A stretch of 55,474 bases of DNA from positions 1 to 55,474 of the forward strand of contig JANQKZ010000003.1 in the NCBI GenBank assembly GCA_028280845.1, read 5' to 3'. Under the pieces are notes generated by a model. It saw only the letters and a program-made list of their open reading frames with translations, searched no databases and was not told the origin of the DNA. Position 1 is the first letter of the stretch; each line of letters starts with the position of its first letter. Positions 48,260 through 55,474 of this stretch are shown here, one piece after another. This DNA comes from Opitutales bacterium (GTDB lineage Bacteria; Verrucomicrobiota; Verrucomicrobiia; Opitutales; JABSRG01). Made by a program: the position numbers and the translations under genes.

Positions 48260-48298
48260 CCCGTTTGCCGCAGGCCCATCCCATTGCAGTTGGCCTCA

Positions 48299-48430
48299 TC
48301 AAAAACCTGGTGTGGTCTTCAGGGCTTGCTTCAGCTGATCCTCCAGGTAACGGAGCTCCTCATCCTTTAAACGTCGGGCTTCAGGCTCGCCTCCGGGATC
48401 GGGTCCCGCGATCCGAGCAGGGGGAACCAT
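48299..48430 (-). CDS. Possible small charged protein (43 aa)
   Basis: An ATG-to-TGA frame of 43 codons with a coding-like helix (EARRLKDEELRYLEDQLKQAL). It lies 29 bases after the PhoD-like gene. It could be a small protein or the broken tail of a lost gene. Low certainty. Confidence 0.3.
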   Translation of the reverse strand: MVPPARIAGPDPGGEPEARRLKDEELRYLEDQLKQALKTTPGF

Positions 48431-48459
48431 TTTTGACGAATCAGATCTTAGGAGCTGCA

Positions 48460-50298
48460 CTATAGCCTGATGGTTCGTGCCTGGTCCCCCGCTTCGGCCT
48501 GTTCGACGATGATCTGGTCGGGAGCATCCCTTCCGGCTTTTATGATGAAACGTTTGCCCTGGGGCGCACCTGGATTGAAGGTTCTTCCGTTGGCCCGCAC
48601 GGTGTAGAGGATTTCATTTGTCTTGGCGTCGATAAGTTGGACAACGGGGTCCTCCACATTAAAAGTCAACTCACCCAGTTTGCCCCATGAAGGAGGATTG
48701 TAATTGTCGAACTGAGAAATCGTGCGTGGCCAACCGGTATACTGTTGAGTAGTTGGGTCGGTGATGTCGACATTGCGCGGCCAGCACTCCATGGTAATAT
48801 GACGCGTTCTGGTGTTCAGGCGAACAATACCAAATCCTGCCGAACGCGTGTTGAGGAGCTTACCCGCGGGATTTTTTTCCGGATTCGCGGCAGCGAAATT
48901 GGTAACCTTGTTGTGGAACCCGTCGAGGTGGTCGCCGGTGTATCCGGGGGCACCGGGTTCACGGTTCAGGCCCGGCTCAAGCGGTTCCCACCAACGCAGA
49001 TATAGGTTGGCGATCGATGGAACGCAAAAAGACCAGATGGCGTCGCGGTGTTCCTCTATACCATGGTGAAAGATGGTCGCGAGGTGCTGGTCTCCCGCGT
49101 AGTGAAAAGCGAAGCCTTTGCGAAGTGCGCGGAGTGCACGATTACGGCCGGATTGCGGCCAGCCATTCGAATCCATGTCGGCGTGCAGGCGTCCGTTGGC
49201 GTTGCCATGGATGTGAGCACCCCCACAAAAAATAGTTTGGGACAGGGCCACTTTCATGTCTGCGTTGCGCCAGTCCTGAGCCCACTGATCAAGAAACTCG
49301 AGCTGCCTTTCACCAAGTAGGACTGCACCTTCAACATCGACGCTGGTTGGATCATAGTCGGGATTCCGTATGTGGTCCGGGCGCGGTCCCTGTTTGGGAA
49401 CCCGGCCAGCCGGCCCGGTTTTGAACTTGCGGTCTTCGAGAATGGCAAAGTCAATATTGCCCCAATTGAGGTTTGTAAAATAGACCCCGATTCCCTGGCC
49501 AATCTTGCGGGGATCAACTGGATCGGGAAAGTGGCTGGTCTGGGCGCGTTCGACTTCCTGGACGTAAACTCCGGGTCGGGCATAGCCCCCATCTGAAGCC
49601 CCACTGAGGGTTGAAACCTTGCCGCTTTCCCCCCAGAGGTTGGGTTGGCCAACGTCGTGGTCGTCCGGGAGGCAGAGGGTGGGGCGGTCTTTGATGATTT
49701 CTCCAAAATCACGGCCAAACTTGAGCCATGCGGCGTAATGCTTGAAGTGGTCGTAAACCTGGTCGCCGGAGAAAAAAAGCACGTCGGCATCGACCCGTTT
49801 AATATTGTCGATGATGTCCTGCCGGGAGATATCTCCACCATGGCCCGGTCGGATGGAATTTCCCGTGAAGCCAGCCACAATAATTTCGTCCTTATCTACA
49901 GGGTTCTTCCGAATCACGCCTTTGTAGGTAGCTTCTTTCCCATGCCTGACCCGGTATTTGTGCGCTTGGGTATCGTCCCAGTTTTCTACCCGGAAGGGGG
50001 CTGTCCAACCGGGTTCGATAGCTGTGGTTTGAGCCACCTCCACCCAGGTATCATCCTTCTCGATTTCGAGGCGTACCGTTTTGGTCTCCCCTTCGGCAAT
50101 CGGGTAGAGTTGGGCCGTTAACTTGAGGGTCTGATCATGAACGGTGTAGAGGGCAAAACAGATGATATCCTTTTCCTCTACTTCCGGAATGGTTAAAATC
50201 GCGTCGCGAGATCGTCCTTGATTCCCTGATTGGGCGAAGGCCGTATTGACTATAGCAAAGGCGCCGATGCAAAAGGTGAGATATTTCAGAAAATTCAT
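48460..50298 (-). CDS. PhoD-like metallophosphatase
   Basis: A 612-residue secreted enzyme (signal MNFLKYLTFCIGAFAIV..., then AFA). Metal-site motifs DVLFFSGDQVYDHF and CLPDDHDVGQPNLWGE fit the PhoD/alkaline-phosphatase D-like metallophosphoesterases. Acts on phosphomonoesters or diesters outside the cytoplasm. Its start overlaps the stop of the membrane-protein gene by four bases (ATGA), so it is translationally coupled to it. Confidence 0.85.
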   Translation of the reverse strand: MNFLKYLTFCIGAFAIVNTAFAQSGNQGRSRDAILTIPEVEEKDIICFALYTVHDQTLKLTAQLYPIAEGETKTVRLEIEKDDTWVEVAQTTAIEPGWTAPFRVENWDDTQAHKYRVRHGKEATYKGVIRKNPVDKDEIIVAGFTGNSIRPGHGGDISRQDIIDNIKRVDADVLFFSGDQVYDHFKHYAAWLKFGRDFGEIIKDRPTLCLPDDHDVGQPNLWGESGKVSTLSGASDGGYARPGVYVQEVERAQTSHFPDPVDPRKIGQGIGVYFTNLNWGNIDFAILEDRKFKTGPAGRVPKQGPRPDHIRNPDYDPTSVDVEGAVLLGERQLEFLDQWAQDWRNADMKVALSQTIFCGGAHIHGNANGRLHADMDSNGWPQSGRNRALRALRKGFAFHYAGDQHLATIFHHGIEEHRDAIWSFCVPSIANLYLRWWEPLEPGLNREPGAPGYTGDHLDGFHNKVTNFAAANPEKNPAGKLLNTRSAGFGIVRLNTRTRHITMECWPRNVDITDPTTQQYTGWPRTISQFDNYNPPSWGKLGELTFNVEDPVVQLIDAKTNEILYTVRANGRTFNPGAPQGKRFIIKAGRDAPDQIIVEQAEAGDQARTIRL

Positions 50299-51257
50299 AG
50301 GGTTTCGTTATGCTTTAGTTGTTTGTCAGTCAAAACGGATGGAGCCAAGGGTGGCGGGTTAGCCATGTCAGGGGATTTCATTAAAGATTCGGGGTTCTTG
50401 ACAACAGATTCGGCCTGTCGCGGAACCCGCCATAGGAAATAGAGGTAAAGGGGTATAAGAAAGTGGGGAGCGCGGATTAACGCCTCGTGCAGGAATTGAT
50501 CCGCTCCCCAATAATGGAGACTCCATGACATGCCCGCAACTGGCCGGGCGATAGCAGTGAGTAAACCCCAGATAGCTGCATAGAGAGCAGATGCGCAGCG
50601 AAAGCGTGGAATAAAAATACCGATGCAGACAAGAAAATCCAGAAGGCCAACCGTGTAGAGGATGGCTTGGGCCGTTCCGTATTCGACCTGGAGAATGACC
50701 GTGATCATACCATAAAAATTTGAGGGAGTAGGCCATAAGCCGACCGCATAGCTACCGTGCCCCGCAAAGGTCATGATAAAGGCGATCATAGCCGTCACTA
50801 CCGTAACACGGTGCCGAACTCCTAAAACCATTGCCATGACCAATAGCACCGGGATAAGCATTTGTCCTCCATGCTCAATGAACATCGGCAGTTCACGTTG
50901 GGAGGCGAGATACTTGGCATAGCTCAGAATCGTGAGCAGGACACTTCCACCCAGGAGCGCTGCCATCTGGAGCCATGATTTATTTCGGACCGTGAGGGTC
51001 AGAACCGTACAGGCAAGGTATAGCCAAGCCATTCTGGCAATCCATTTCTGAACAAGCCCATCATTGGCTCCCGTGCCTACAAATTGGTCCCAACTGATCC
51101 CGAAACCGCTAACGAATGCATAGGTTTTTTCCTGCCAGAGAAAGATTCCGTAGGGGCCTTCCCAATAGAAGTGCACCCAGGTCCAACCAGCAAAACAGAG
51201 GAAGGCTCCCAGTCGGAGGAAGAGAATGAGAACATTATCCAGTTTTGCTTGGTTCAC
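50295..51257 (-). CDS. Polytopic membrane protein coupled to the PhoD-like gene
   Basis: A 320-residue membrane protein with about seven to eight hydrophobic helices (for example LFLRLGAFLCFAGWTWVHFY, LIPVLLVMAMVLG, FLIPLYLYFLW) and a hydrophilic C-terminus. Family not recognised. First gene of a two-gene operon with the phosphatase. Confidence 0.7.
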   Translation of the reverse strand: MNQAKLDNVLILFLRLGAFLCFAGWTWVHFYWEGPYGIFLWQEKTYAFVSGFGISWDQFVGTGANDGLVQKWIARMAWLYLACTVLTLTVRNKSWLQMAALLGGSVLLTILSYAKYLASQRELPMFIEHGGQMLIPVLLVMAMVLGVRHRVTVVTAMIAFIMTFAGHGSYAVGLWPTPSNFYGMITVILQVEYGTAQAILYTVGLLDFLVCIGIFIPRFRCASALYAAIWGLLTAIARPVAGMSWSLHYWGADQFLHEALIRAPHFLIPLYLYFLWRVPRQAESVVKNPESLMKSPDMANPPPLAPSVLTDKQLKHNETL

Positions 51258-51686
51258 ATTTAGTTAAAAGGCCATTATCCAATCATGACTTGGTTTGGTT
51301 TTCGAGACGAAATCCTAAAGAGCTCTCAGTCGCAGGAGAAGGCGGCTCACCCCGGGTTATAGAGCATTTTCTTCACAGCCGTTGAAGCAAACAGCTTCTA
51401 AAGGGCGACTAACCGAAAAAGAATCCTAGCACCGCACGTCTGGGTAAACTCCGGGAGGCTGCAGCTACTACCGGCGTATCCTTTTACCCTTGCTGGAGTT
51501 GTTGGACACTCAACACATCACTGTAAGCAGAGGAGAGCTTCGCAGCCTTCGGCAACTGGAGTAAATTCCGTTGATCTGGAGCAACTGCCTTTTGATATCG
51601 CACCCGGCCTGAGCCAATTTTTGTTGCACTCATTTTCCAAGGTTGAGGTTCGGGTCACTGGGCCAAATCGTAAAGCAAACTGAGAT
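51258..51686. other. Intergenic, no feature recognised
   Basis: About 430 bases with no supported gene, repeat or RNA. It lies between the start of the membrane protein gene and the stop of the small gene at 51687. Confidence 0.4.
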
Positions 51687-51863
51687 TTACTTTTGTTTCA
51701 CCTTAGCTTGGTTGAGCAATACTTGTGAATAATCTTCCTGAATCAGTTTTTGTAAATACCTGTCAACCGGCTTGTTATCGATCTCCGCCAATAATCCAAT
51801 CACTTTCCCCAAACGGTCATCCAGGTGAAACTCCGGTCCCGCTTCAGCAAATTTCACCACCAT
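51687..51863 (-). CDS. Small protein (58 aa), possibly ribbon-helix-helix
   Basis: An ATG-to-TAA frame of 58 codons. The helical segment (RLGKVIGLLAEIDNKPVDRY, then LQKLIQEDYSQVLLNQ) resembles short ribbon-helix-helix antitoxins or regulators. It is divergent from the RHH-like gene at 51966, with an inverted repeat starting two bases before its ATG. Function unknown. Confidence 0.6.
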   Translation of the reverse strand: MVVKFAEAGPEFHLDDRLGKVIGLLAEIDNKPVDRYLQKLIQEDYSQVLLNQAKVKQK

Positions 51864-51865
51864 GT

Positions 51866-51884
51866 GTTAGTTTCTGTTACTAAC
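51866..51884. promoter_or_regulatory. Operator-like dyad in a divergent promoter
   Basis: GTTAGT (51866-51871) and ACTAAC (51879-51884) flank a 7-base spacer directly before the 58-aa gene's ATG. A related TTAGTAA word follows near 51944. CTGTTACTA and TTACTAACT here also occur in the dyad at 9017-9060. Confidence 0.5.
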
Positions 51885-51965
51885 TATTCTGTAAAGGCAA
51901 GACTGAAATTGAAAAAAATCACAGGTGACCCATTATTAACGATTAGTAATTTTGTTTTATCCGCC

Positions 51966-52430
51966 ATGCCTCCACAAAAAAAAGCGGCCGCCAAGCGGTC
52001 AAAACCGAAGAAAAAGAATCCAAAAAACGTCCAATCTGTTAATTTTCCCGACGAGGATTTGGAAGTTTATCACATGGCAAAGGAGGTGGCAGGCAAGCTG
52101 CGTCTCAACTTCGCCCAGTACGTGCGCCGGTTGATCTTCCAGGACTTGGAACGATACGGAAAGGAACTCCTTGAGGGGCGTCACCCCTTGCACCCCGTTC
52201 AGAATTTAGAATTCTATCTTGCCGCAAAAAAGGATCTCCTGTCCCACTCCTACCCCGAATCCATTCCACAATCCACCCTGGTATCGGACACCCAATCCGA
52301 ATACCTGGACAGCCATAAAGGTGAAAGCACCAATATTTCAGACATATCAGAAGAGGACCTGGTGAAATTGATCGGGAAAGAAGGCGTGGCCACCCTCAAA
52401 ACTGCCATGGCTTCGTTACCCCGGGACTAA
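51966..52430 (+). CDS. Basic ribbon-helix-helix-like DNA-binding protein
   Basis: A 154-residue protein. A basic N-terminus (KKAAAKRSKPKKKNPKN) leads to a ribbon-helix-helix-like core (VQSVNFPDEDLEVYHMAKEV...RLNFAQYVRRLIFQDLERYG) and an acidic Ser/Glu-rich C-terminal half. Likely a DNA-binding regulator of its own divergent promoter. The ATG at 51966 is chosen because the upstream frame to 51825 overlaps the small divergent gene and its operator. Confidence 0.65.
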   Translation: MPPQKKAAAKRSKPKKKNPKNVQSVNFPDEDLEVYHMAKEVAGKLRLNFAQYVRRLIFQDLERYGKELLEGRHPLHPVQNLEFYLAAKKDLLSHSYPESIPQSTLVSDTQSEYLDSHKGESTNISDISEEDLVKLIGKEGVATLKTAMASLPRD

Positions 52431-52709
52431 ATATTCGAATCCTATACCGGGGAAACACAAAGGGTCAGCCGTGGACCAAAAAGATAAGAGAGGGGAGGGG
52501 TCCCGATGTTTACTTTTTGCGTTTGACCCGAATGGCACTAAGTTAAGGCAAGTATCCAAATATTCTGGCCACGTTGACCAGCAACGGGTCCTATAATTGG
52601 GCTTAGTTCGCAGGGCCTCCTGCTTGCAGGATGGCCGCCAACCCCTGAAAGAGTAACTTAAGGCCATTCGCGTTTGACCCCTTCTCCGCTCCCTCTTGCT
52701 GAGGCCGGG
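52431..52709. other. Intergenic with a dispersed-repeat copy
   Basis: No gene. The end (52690-52720) carries a diverged copy of the GTCAGGGA repeat family (CTCCCT...GGGTCAGGGACGGAG) that can form a hairpin. Confidence 0.4.
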
Positions 52710-53703
52710 TCAGGGACGGAGTTCTCCGGCGCGCGAAACCCAGCTTTGCCAGAGTTCGGGCTCCGCCAGCATCGGGATGAAGACGCCGCCCACCACTGAC
52801 CGGGCGGTGAATTTGCGAGCCTTACCCGTATCGGAAAAGTAAGCGTCGGTCAGGGCAATGCGGTCTGGAGTCGTGTTTACGAAGTGATAGATGGGCTCGA
52901 TGAATTGGTCGAAGGTCTCCCGGTCATGCGCCAAGGTGGCGGTCCACACGCTCCAGTCCAGTTTGGCGATCTTGGATCGGTTGTCCAAAGGCAAACCAAA
53001 CTCATCTTGGACCGACAGATACCAGGTCAACTCGGTTTGGGCCACTTCGGACGGGAACAGGTCGAGGCCGAGAATGCGATCCCAGACCAGATTGTATTTC
53101 TGACTCCAGGTCCCGGGACGGTCGAACGGCAGGCGGTAGCGGTCACCGCCGTCCGCCATCACCATCCAGCGGGCGGCCATGGATTCCGCTTCCTCGCGAT
53201 AATCGGACGCCAACCCGGAATGTCCCAATTGCCGTGCGAGGCTGGCGTAGCACCCCAGAGTGAGGATGGCTTTGAGCGACAGGTTGGTGTTACGGGCCAT
53301 GTGGCCCATGAAATCATCGGTTGATAACTGGTTTTTCGGGTCCATGCCCTCGGCGCGCAGATAAGTAGCCCACTCGGACAAGGCGTTCCAATACTTGCCG
53401 GTGAAACCGGGGTGTCCCGAGGCTAGCGGCCTGGGCTCGGGTCAGAATTTCGCTGGCCAGGGCAATGTCCCCCAGAGCCAGTCCGTAGTTGAAGCCGATA
53501 ATCCGTTCGGAATCCGATTCCCTTCCCTTTTTGGTTCCGGCGATGACTTCTCCGAGTTCGGCCTGGGGTTGAGGAAAGACTGGGTTATCGGGGCTGCAGA
53601 GCCCGTTTGGGCAAGCAAGCAAGATTCCTTCTATAGAAAAACGCAAGGCCCTTAGCCTCATCAGGTCCGGGATGTTGAGGTGAGCTTCATCGGTTTCTCC
53701 CAA
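52710..53703 (-). pseudogene. Glutaminase-like (DUF4965/DUF1793) gene, frameshifted and truncated
   Basis: The downstream part reads well as the family's C-terminal domain (EWATYLRAEGMDPKNQLSTD, LARNTNLSLKAI-like, YNLVWDRILGLDLFPSEVAQ, GLPLDNRSKIAKLDWSVWT). Upstream of about 53420 the matching residues switch frame: ASGHPGFTGKYWNALSEWAT continues only after a one-base shift from the frame reading GDIALASEILTRAQAA. The N-terminal domains are absent. So the gene is broken, or carries a sequencing indel plus a missing 5' end. Confidence 0.65.
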
Positions 53704-53717
53704 AGTCCAAATGAAAA

Positions 53718-53732
53718 TGAGACTTATTCTTA
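53718..53732 (+). promoter_or_regulatory. Fur-like box upstream of the siderophore receptor
   Basis: TGAGACTTATTCTTA partly fits the Fur 7-1-7 pattern and overlaps a perfect CTTATT/AATAAG dyad (53723-53728, 53732-53737). About 47 bases before the chosen ATG. The word ATGAAAATG precedes it and also occurs at the other receptor's site. Confidence 0.35.
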
Positions 53733-53778
53733 ATAAGAGCTTGTGTTTTTACATCCAAGGGTCTGTTTTAGGTGCGCT

Positions 53779-55464
53779 ATGCAACTAGCTAACTCCGCAA
53801 AACAAACTCACACGGGTTCAACCCCATGGGCCCTCAACCCGAAAAAAGTAGCTTTCACCCTGTGCACTTTCTTCGCCATAACGTATACCTTATCCGGCCA
53901 GCTAACGCCTTCTGCTGATCCCGAATCGGAGGAGATCGCCGAACTGGAAACCGTTGTTGTCACTGGGTTCCAGCGAGAATACCAGCAGGCCACGACGGAG
54001 ACGGCGATCGGCTTTTCCGTCGATCCCCAGAGGGTACCCCTCACCACGGTCACGATTCCGATGGACATCCTGGATGACCAACAGGTCAACAATGTGGAAG
54101 ATGCCCTGCGCAATGTCTCGGGAGTCACCAAATTCAAACAGGGGAACGGGGGAGAGGAAAAGTTCTCCATCCGGGGATTCGATGCTTCCCAATCCCTCTT
54201 CAAAGATGGCGCAAAAATAAACAACAGTTTTAACGCCACCAATATAGCCACCACGGAGACGGCCAATATTGAGCGCTACGACGTGCTGAAAGGACCGGCC
54301 ACCATCCTTTACGGGCAAGGTGAACCGGGCGGGGTCATCAATTACGTAACGAAAAAACCGCGCTTCGATCCCTACTACTCTTTTGAGGGAATGGTCGGCT
54401 CCTACAATTACTACCGAGGGGAGCTGGACATTACCGGGCCCATCGGCGGTTCCGAAAGCGATTTTGCTTACCGGCTCATCGCCTCTTACCAGGACAGCGA
54501 GGCCAACCGCGACTTTACTTTCCGCGAGCGACTCCTGATCGCCCCTTCACTCACCTGGCAGATGACCCAAAACACCTCGGCCACGCTGCAATACGAATAC
54601 ATCACGGACAAATATACCCAGGATCGGGGACAGGTCCTCGACGGGAATGCCACAACCGGGTTTTTCTTCTCTGACCGGCAATCTAATGAGCAGTTTTTTG
54701 GATACCCCGGCTATAACGAACGGACGGAATCCGATTTCCACCGATTGGGACTCCAGTTCGAACATCGTTTTTCCAGTCAGGCCAAGTTTTCCCTCAGCGC
54801 GTCCAGCACTCGGGTAGAAAAGACGCTTTACGACACCAGCCCGCTGCCCAGTGACTTTTACCCCTTTCTCGGCCTGCCGCCTAGCCCTGTTTCCTTTGTC
54901 ATCAGCCCAAGCGGGGATGTTGTGATCAGTTTCCGCGGTCAGGGTGGGGACGGGTTCTCCGACACCGTGCTTGCCCGCCAGGAATTCACCTGGGAGCAAA
55001 ACGACCGCGTGAAGCATCAATTCCTGGCCACAGCGGGATTCGAGCGGATCAAAAACGAAAACCTCGTTTACAACGTCAACACGCCCTTCTTCATTTATAA
55101 TGTGGAATCCCGGACCTACACGACCCCGCCGGGTTTTCCTACAGACGTTGATTTCACGGGGTCTCGGCCCGGCTCCCAGACGGATACGCACCAGTATGGA
55201 TTCTCCGTTCAGGACCTGATCTCGATCGATGAGCAATGGCATATCCTACTGGGCGGACAATTTACCAGTTTTGACAACCGGCAGGCTGATGTCACCTCGG
55301 ACAATTTTTCCCCGCGGGTCGGCCTGGTCTATACCCTCTCCCCTGAAGCTTCCTTCTATGCCAGCTGGGCGAATGGATTTGTGCCGACCACCGCTACCGG
55401 GTTTAATCCAGACACTGGAAACGGGGTTGGCGGGACCCCCAGGCTCGCTCTGCTCAAAAAATAG
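53779..55464 (+). CDS. TonB-dependent siderophore receptor, apparently frameshifted at the end
   Basis: A ferri-siderophore receptor of the FhuA/FpvA type. Signal-like N-terminus, plug domain with VPLTTVTIPMDILDDQQVNN, VSGVTKFKQGNG, SIRGF and ILYGQGEPGGVINYVTKKP, then barrel strands to ASWANGFVPTTATGFNPDTG. The frame stops at 55462-55464 after GGTPRLALLKK, well before a normal barrel end. In another frame the same DNA reads DPQARSAQKIEKV up to the window edge, resembling the usual P-S-Q-E segment, so a frameshift near 55435 is likely. Start: ATG 53779 rather than the GTG at 53743. Confidence 0.82.
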   Translation: MQLANSAKQTHTGSTPWALNPKKVAFTLCTFFAITYTLSGQLTPSADPESEEIAELETVVVTGFQREYQQATTETAIGFSVDPQRVPLTTVTIPMDILDDQQVNNVEDALRNVSGVTKFKQGNGGEEKFSIRGFDASQSLFKDGAKINNSFNATNIATTETANIERYDVLKGPATILYGQGEPGGVINYVTKKPRFDPYYSFEGMVGSYNYYRGELDITGPIGGSESDFAYRLIASYQDSEANRDFTFRERLLIAPSLTWQMTQNTSATLQYEYITDKYTQDRGQVLDGNATTGFFFSDRQSNEQFFGYPGYNERTESDFHRLGLQFEHRFSSQAKFSLSASSTRVEKTLYDTSPLPSDFYPFLGLPPSPVSFVISPSGDVVISFRGQGGDGFSDTVLARQEFTWEQNDRVKHQFLATAGFERIKNENLVYNVNTPFFIYNVESRTYTTPPGFPTDVDFTGSRPGSQTDTHQYGFSVQDLISIDEQWHILLGGQFTSFDNRQADVTSDNFSPRVGLVYTLSPEASFYASWANGFVPTTATGFNPDTGNGVGGTPRLALLKK

Positions 55465-55474
55465 AAAAAGTACT

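Overview
The window looks like a chromosomal segment of a Verrucomicrobiota bacterium, most likely class Opitutae. Supporting evidence: several outer-membrane TonB-dependent receptors and secreted enzymes (so Gram-negative), long Rhs/YD proteins, a DUF5060-type glycoside hydrolase next to a DUF1961 lipoprotein, Tat-exported propeller proteins, and a site upstream of recA that matches the LexA motif I remember for Verrucomicrobia (TGTTC-N4-GAACA) at all but one position. This placement is inference, with no marker rRNA in the window.

Layout. 1-5.7 kb: a leftward operon of a small secreted protein and a giant Rhs/YD-repeat protein whose C-terminal tip lies off the left edge. 6.2-6.3 kb: tRNA-Ile2(CAU), with a duplicated 3' fragment and a hairpin beside it. 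6.5-9.1 kb: two convergent orphan P-loop ATPases, the second preceded by two strong dyads. 9.1-16.2 kb: a complete leftward F1Fo ATP synthase operon (a-c-b-delta-alpha-gamma-beta-epsilon) with a Tat-type Dabb-fold gene attached at its end. 16.4-24.4 kb: housekeeping genes, namely a small tail-anchored protein, trmB, a PhoR/PhoB-type two-component pair behind Pho-box-like repeats, mnmE-mnmG, and recA with a LexA-like box. 24.5-30.4 kb: a rightward run (membrane protein, DMT transporter, HAD hydrolase, MsrA), a leftward histone-deacetylase-fold protein, then a nucleosidase overlapping a spore-photoproduct-lyase-like radical SAM gene.

30.9-37.0 kb: an SDR-fold protein with a histone-H1-like tail, an aminotransferase/hydroxypyruvate-reductase-like pair, and a secreted prolyl oligopeptidase. 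37.0-41.5 kb: a transglutaminase-like protein, a glycoside hydrolase and a DUF1961 lipoprotein, suggesting use of external protein and polysaccharide. 41.7-45.1 kb: a TonB receptor with a Fur-like box, the last about 33 codons of an AraC/PchR-type regulator, and two small genes. 45.1-51.3 kb: fumC, a Tat-exported propeller protein, and a PhoD-like phosphatase translationally coupled to a membrane protein. 51.7-52.4 kb: a divergent pair of small, probably ribbon-helix-helix proteins around operator-like dyads. 52.7-53.7 kb: a decayed glutaminase-like gene. 53.8-55.5 kb: a siderophore receptor that appears frameshifted at the window edge.

Shared themes are iron acquisition (two receptors with Fur-like sites and a relic PchR-type regulator), degradation of external polymers, and core energy, tRNA-modification and DNA-repair functions. 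Short dispersed repeats (REP-like palindromes, a CCGAGTCAGGGAGC family, larger inverted repeats) fill many gaps. The best leads for something undescribed are the ATPase pair with its dyads, the divergent small DNA-binding proteins that share sequence words with those dyads, the SPL-like/nucleosidase overlap, and the apparently inactive SDR with a histone-like tail.
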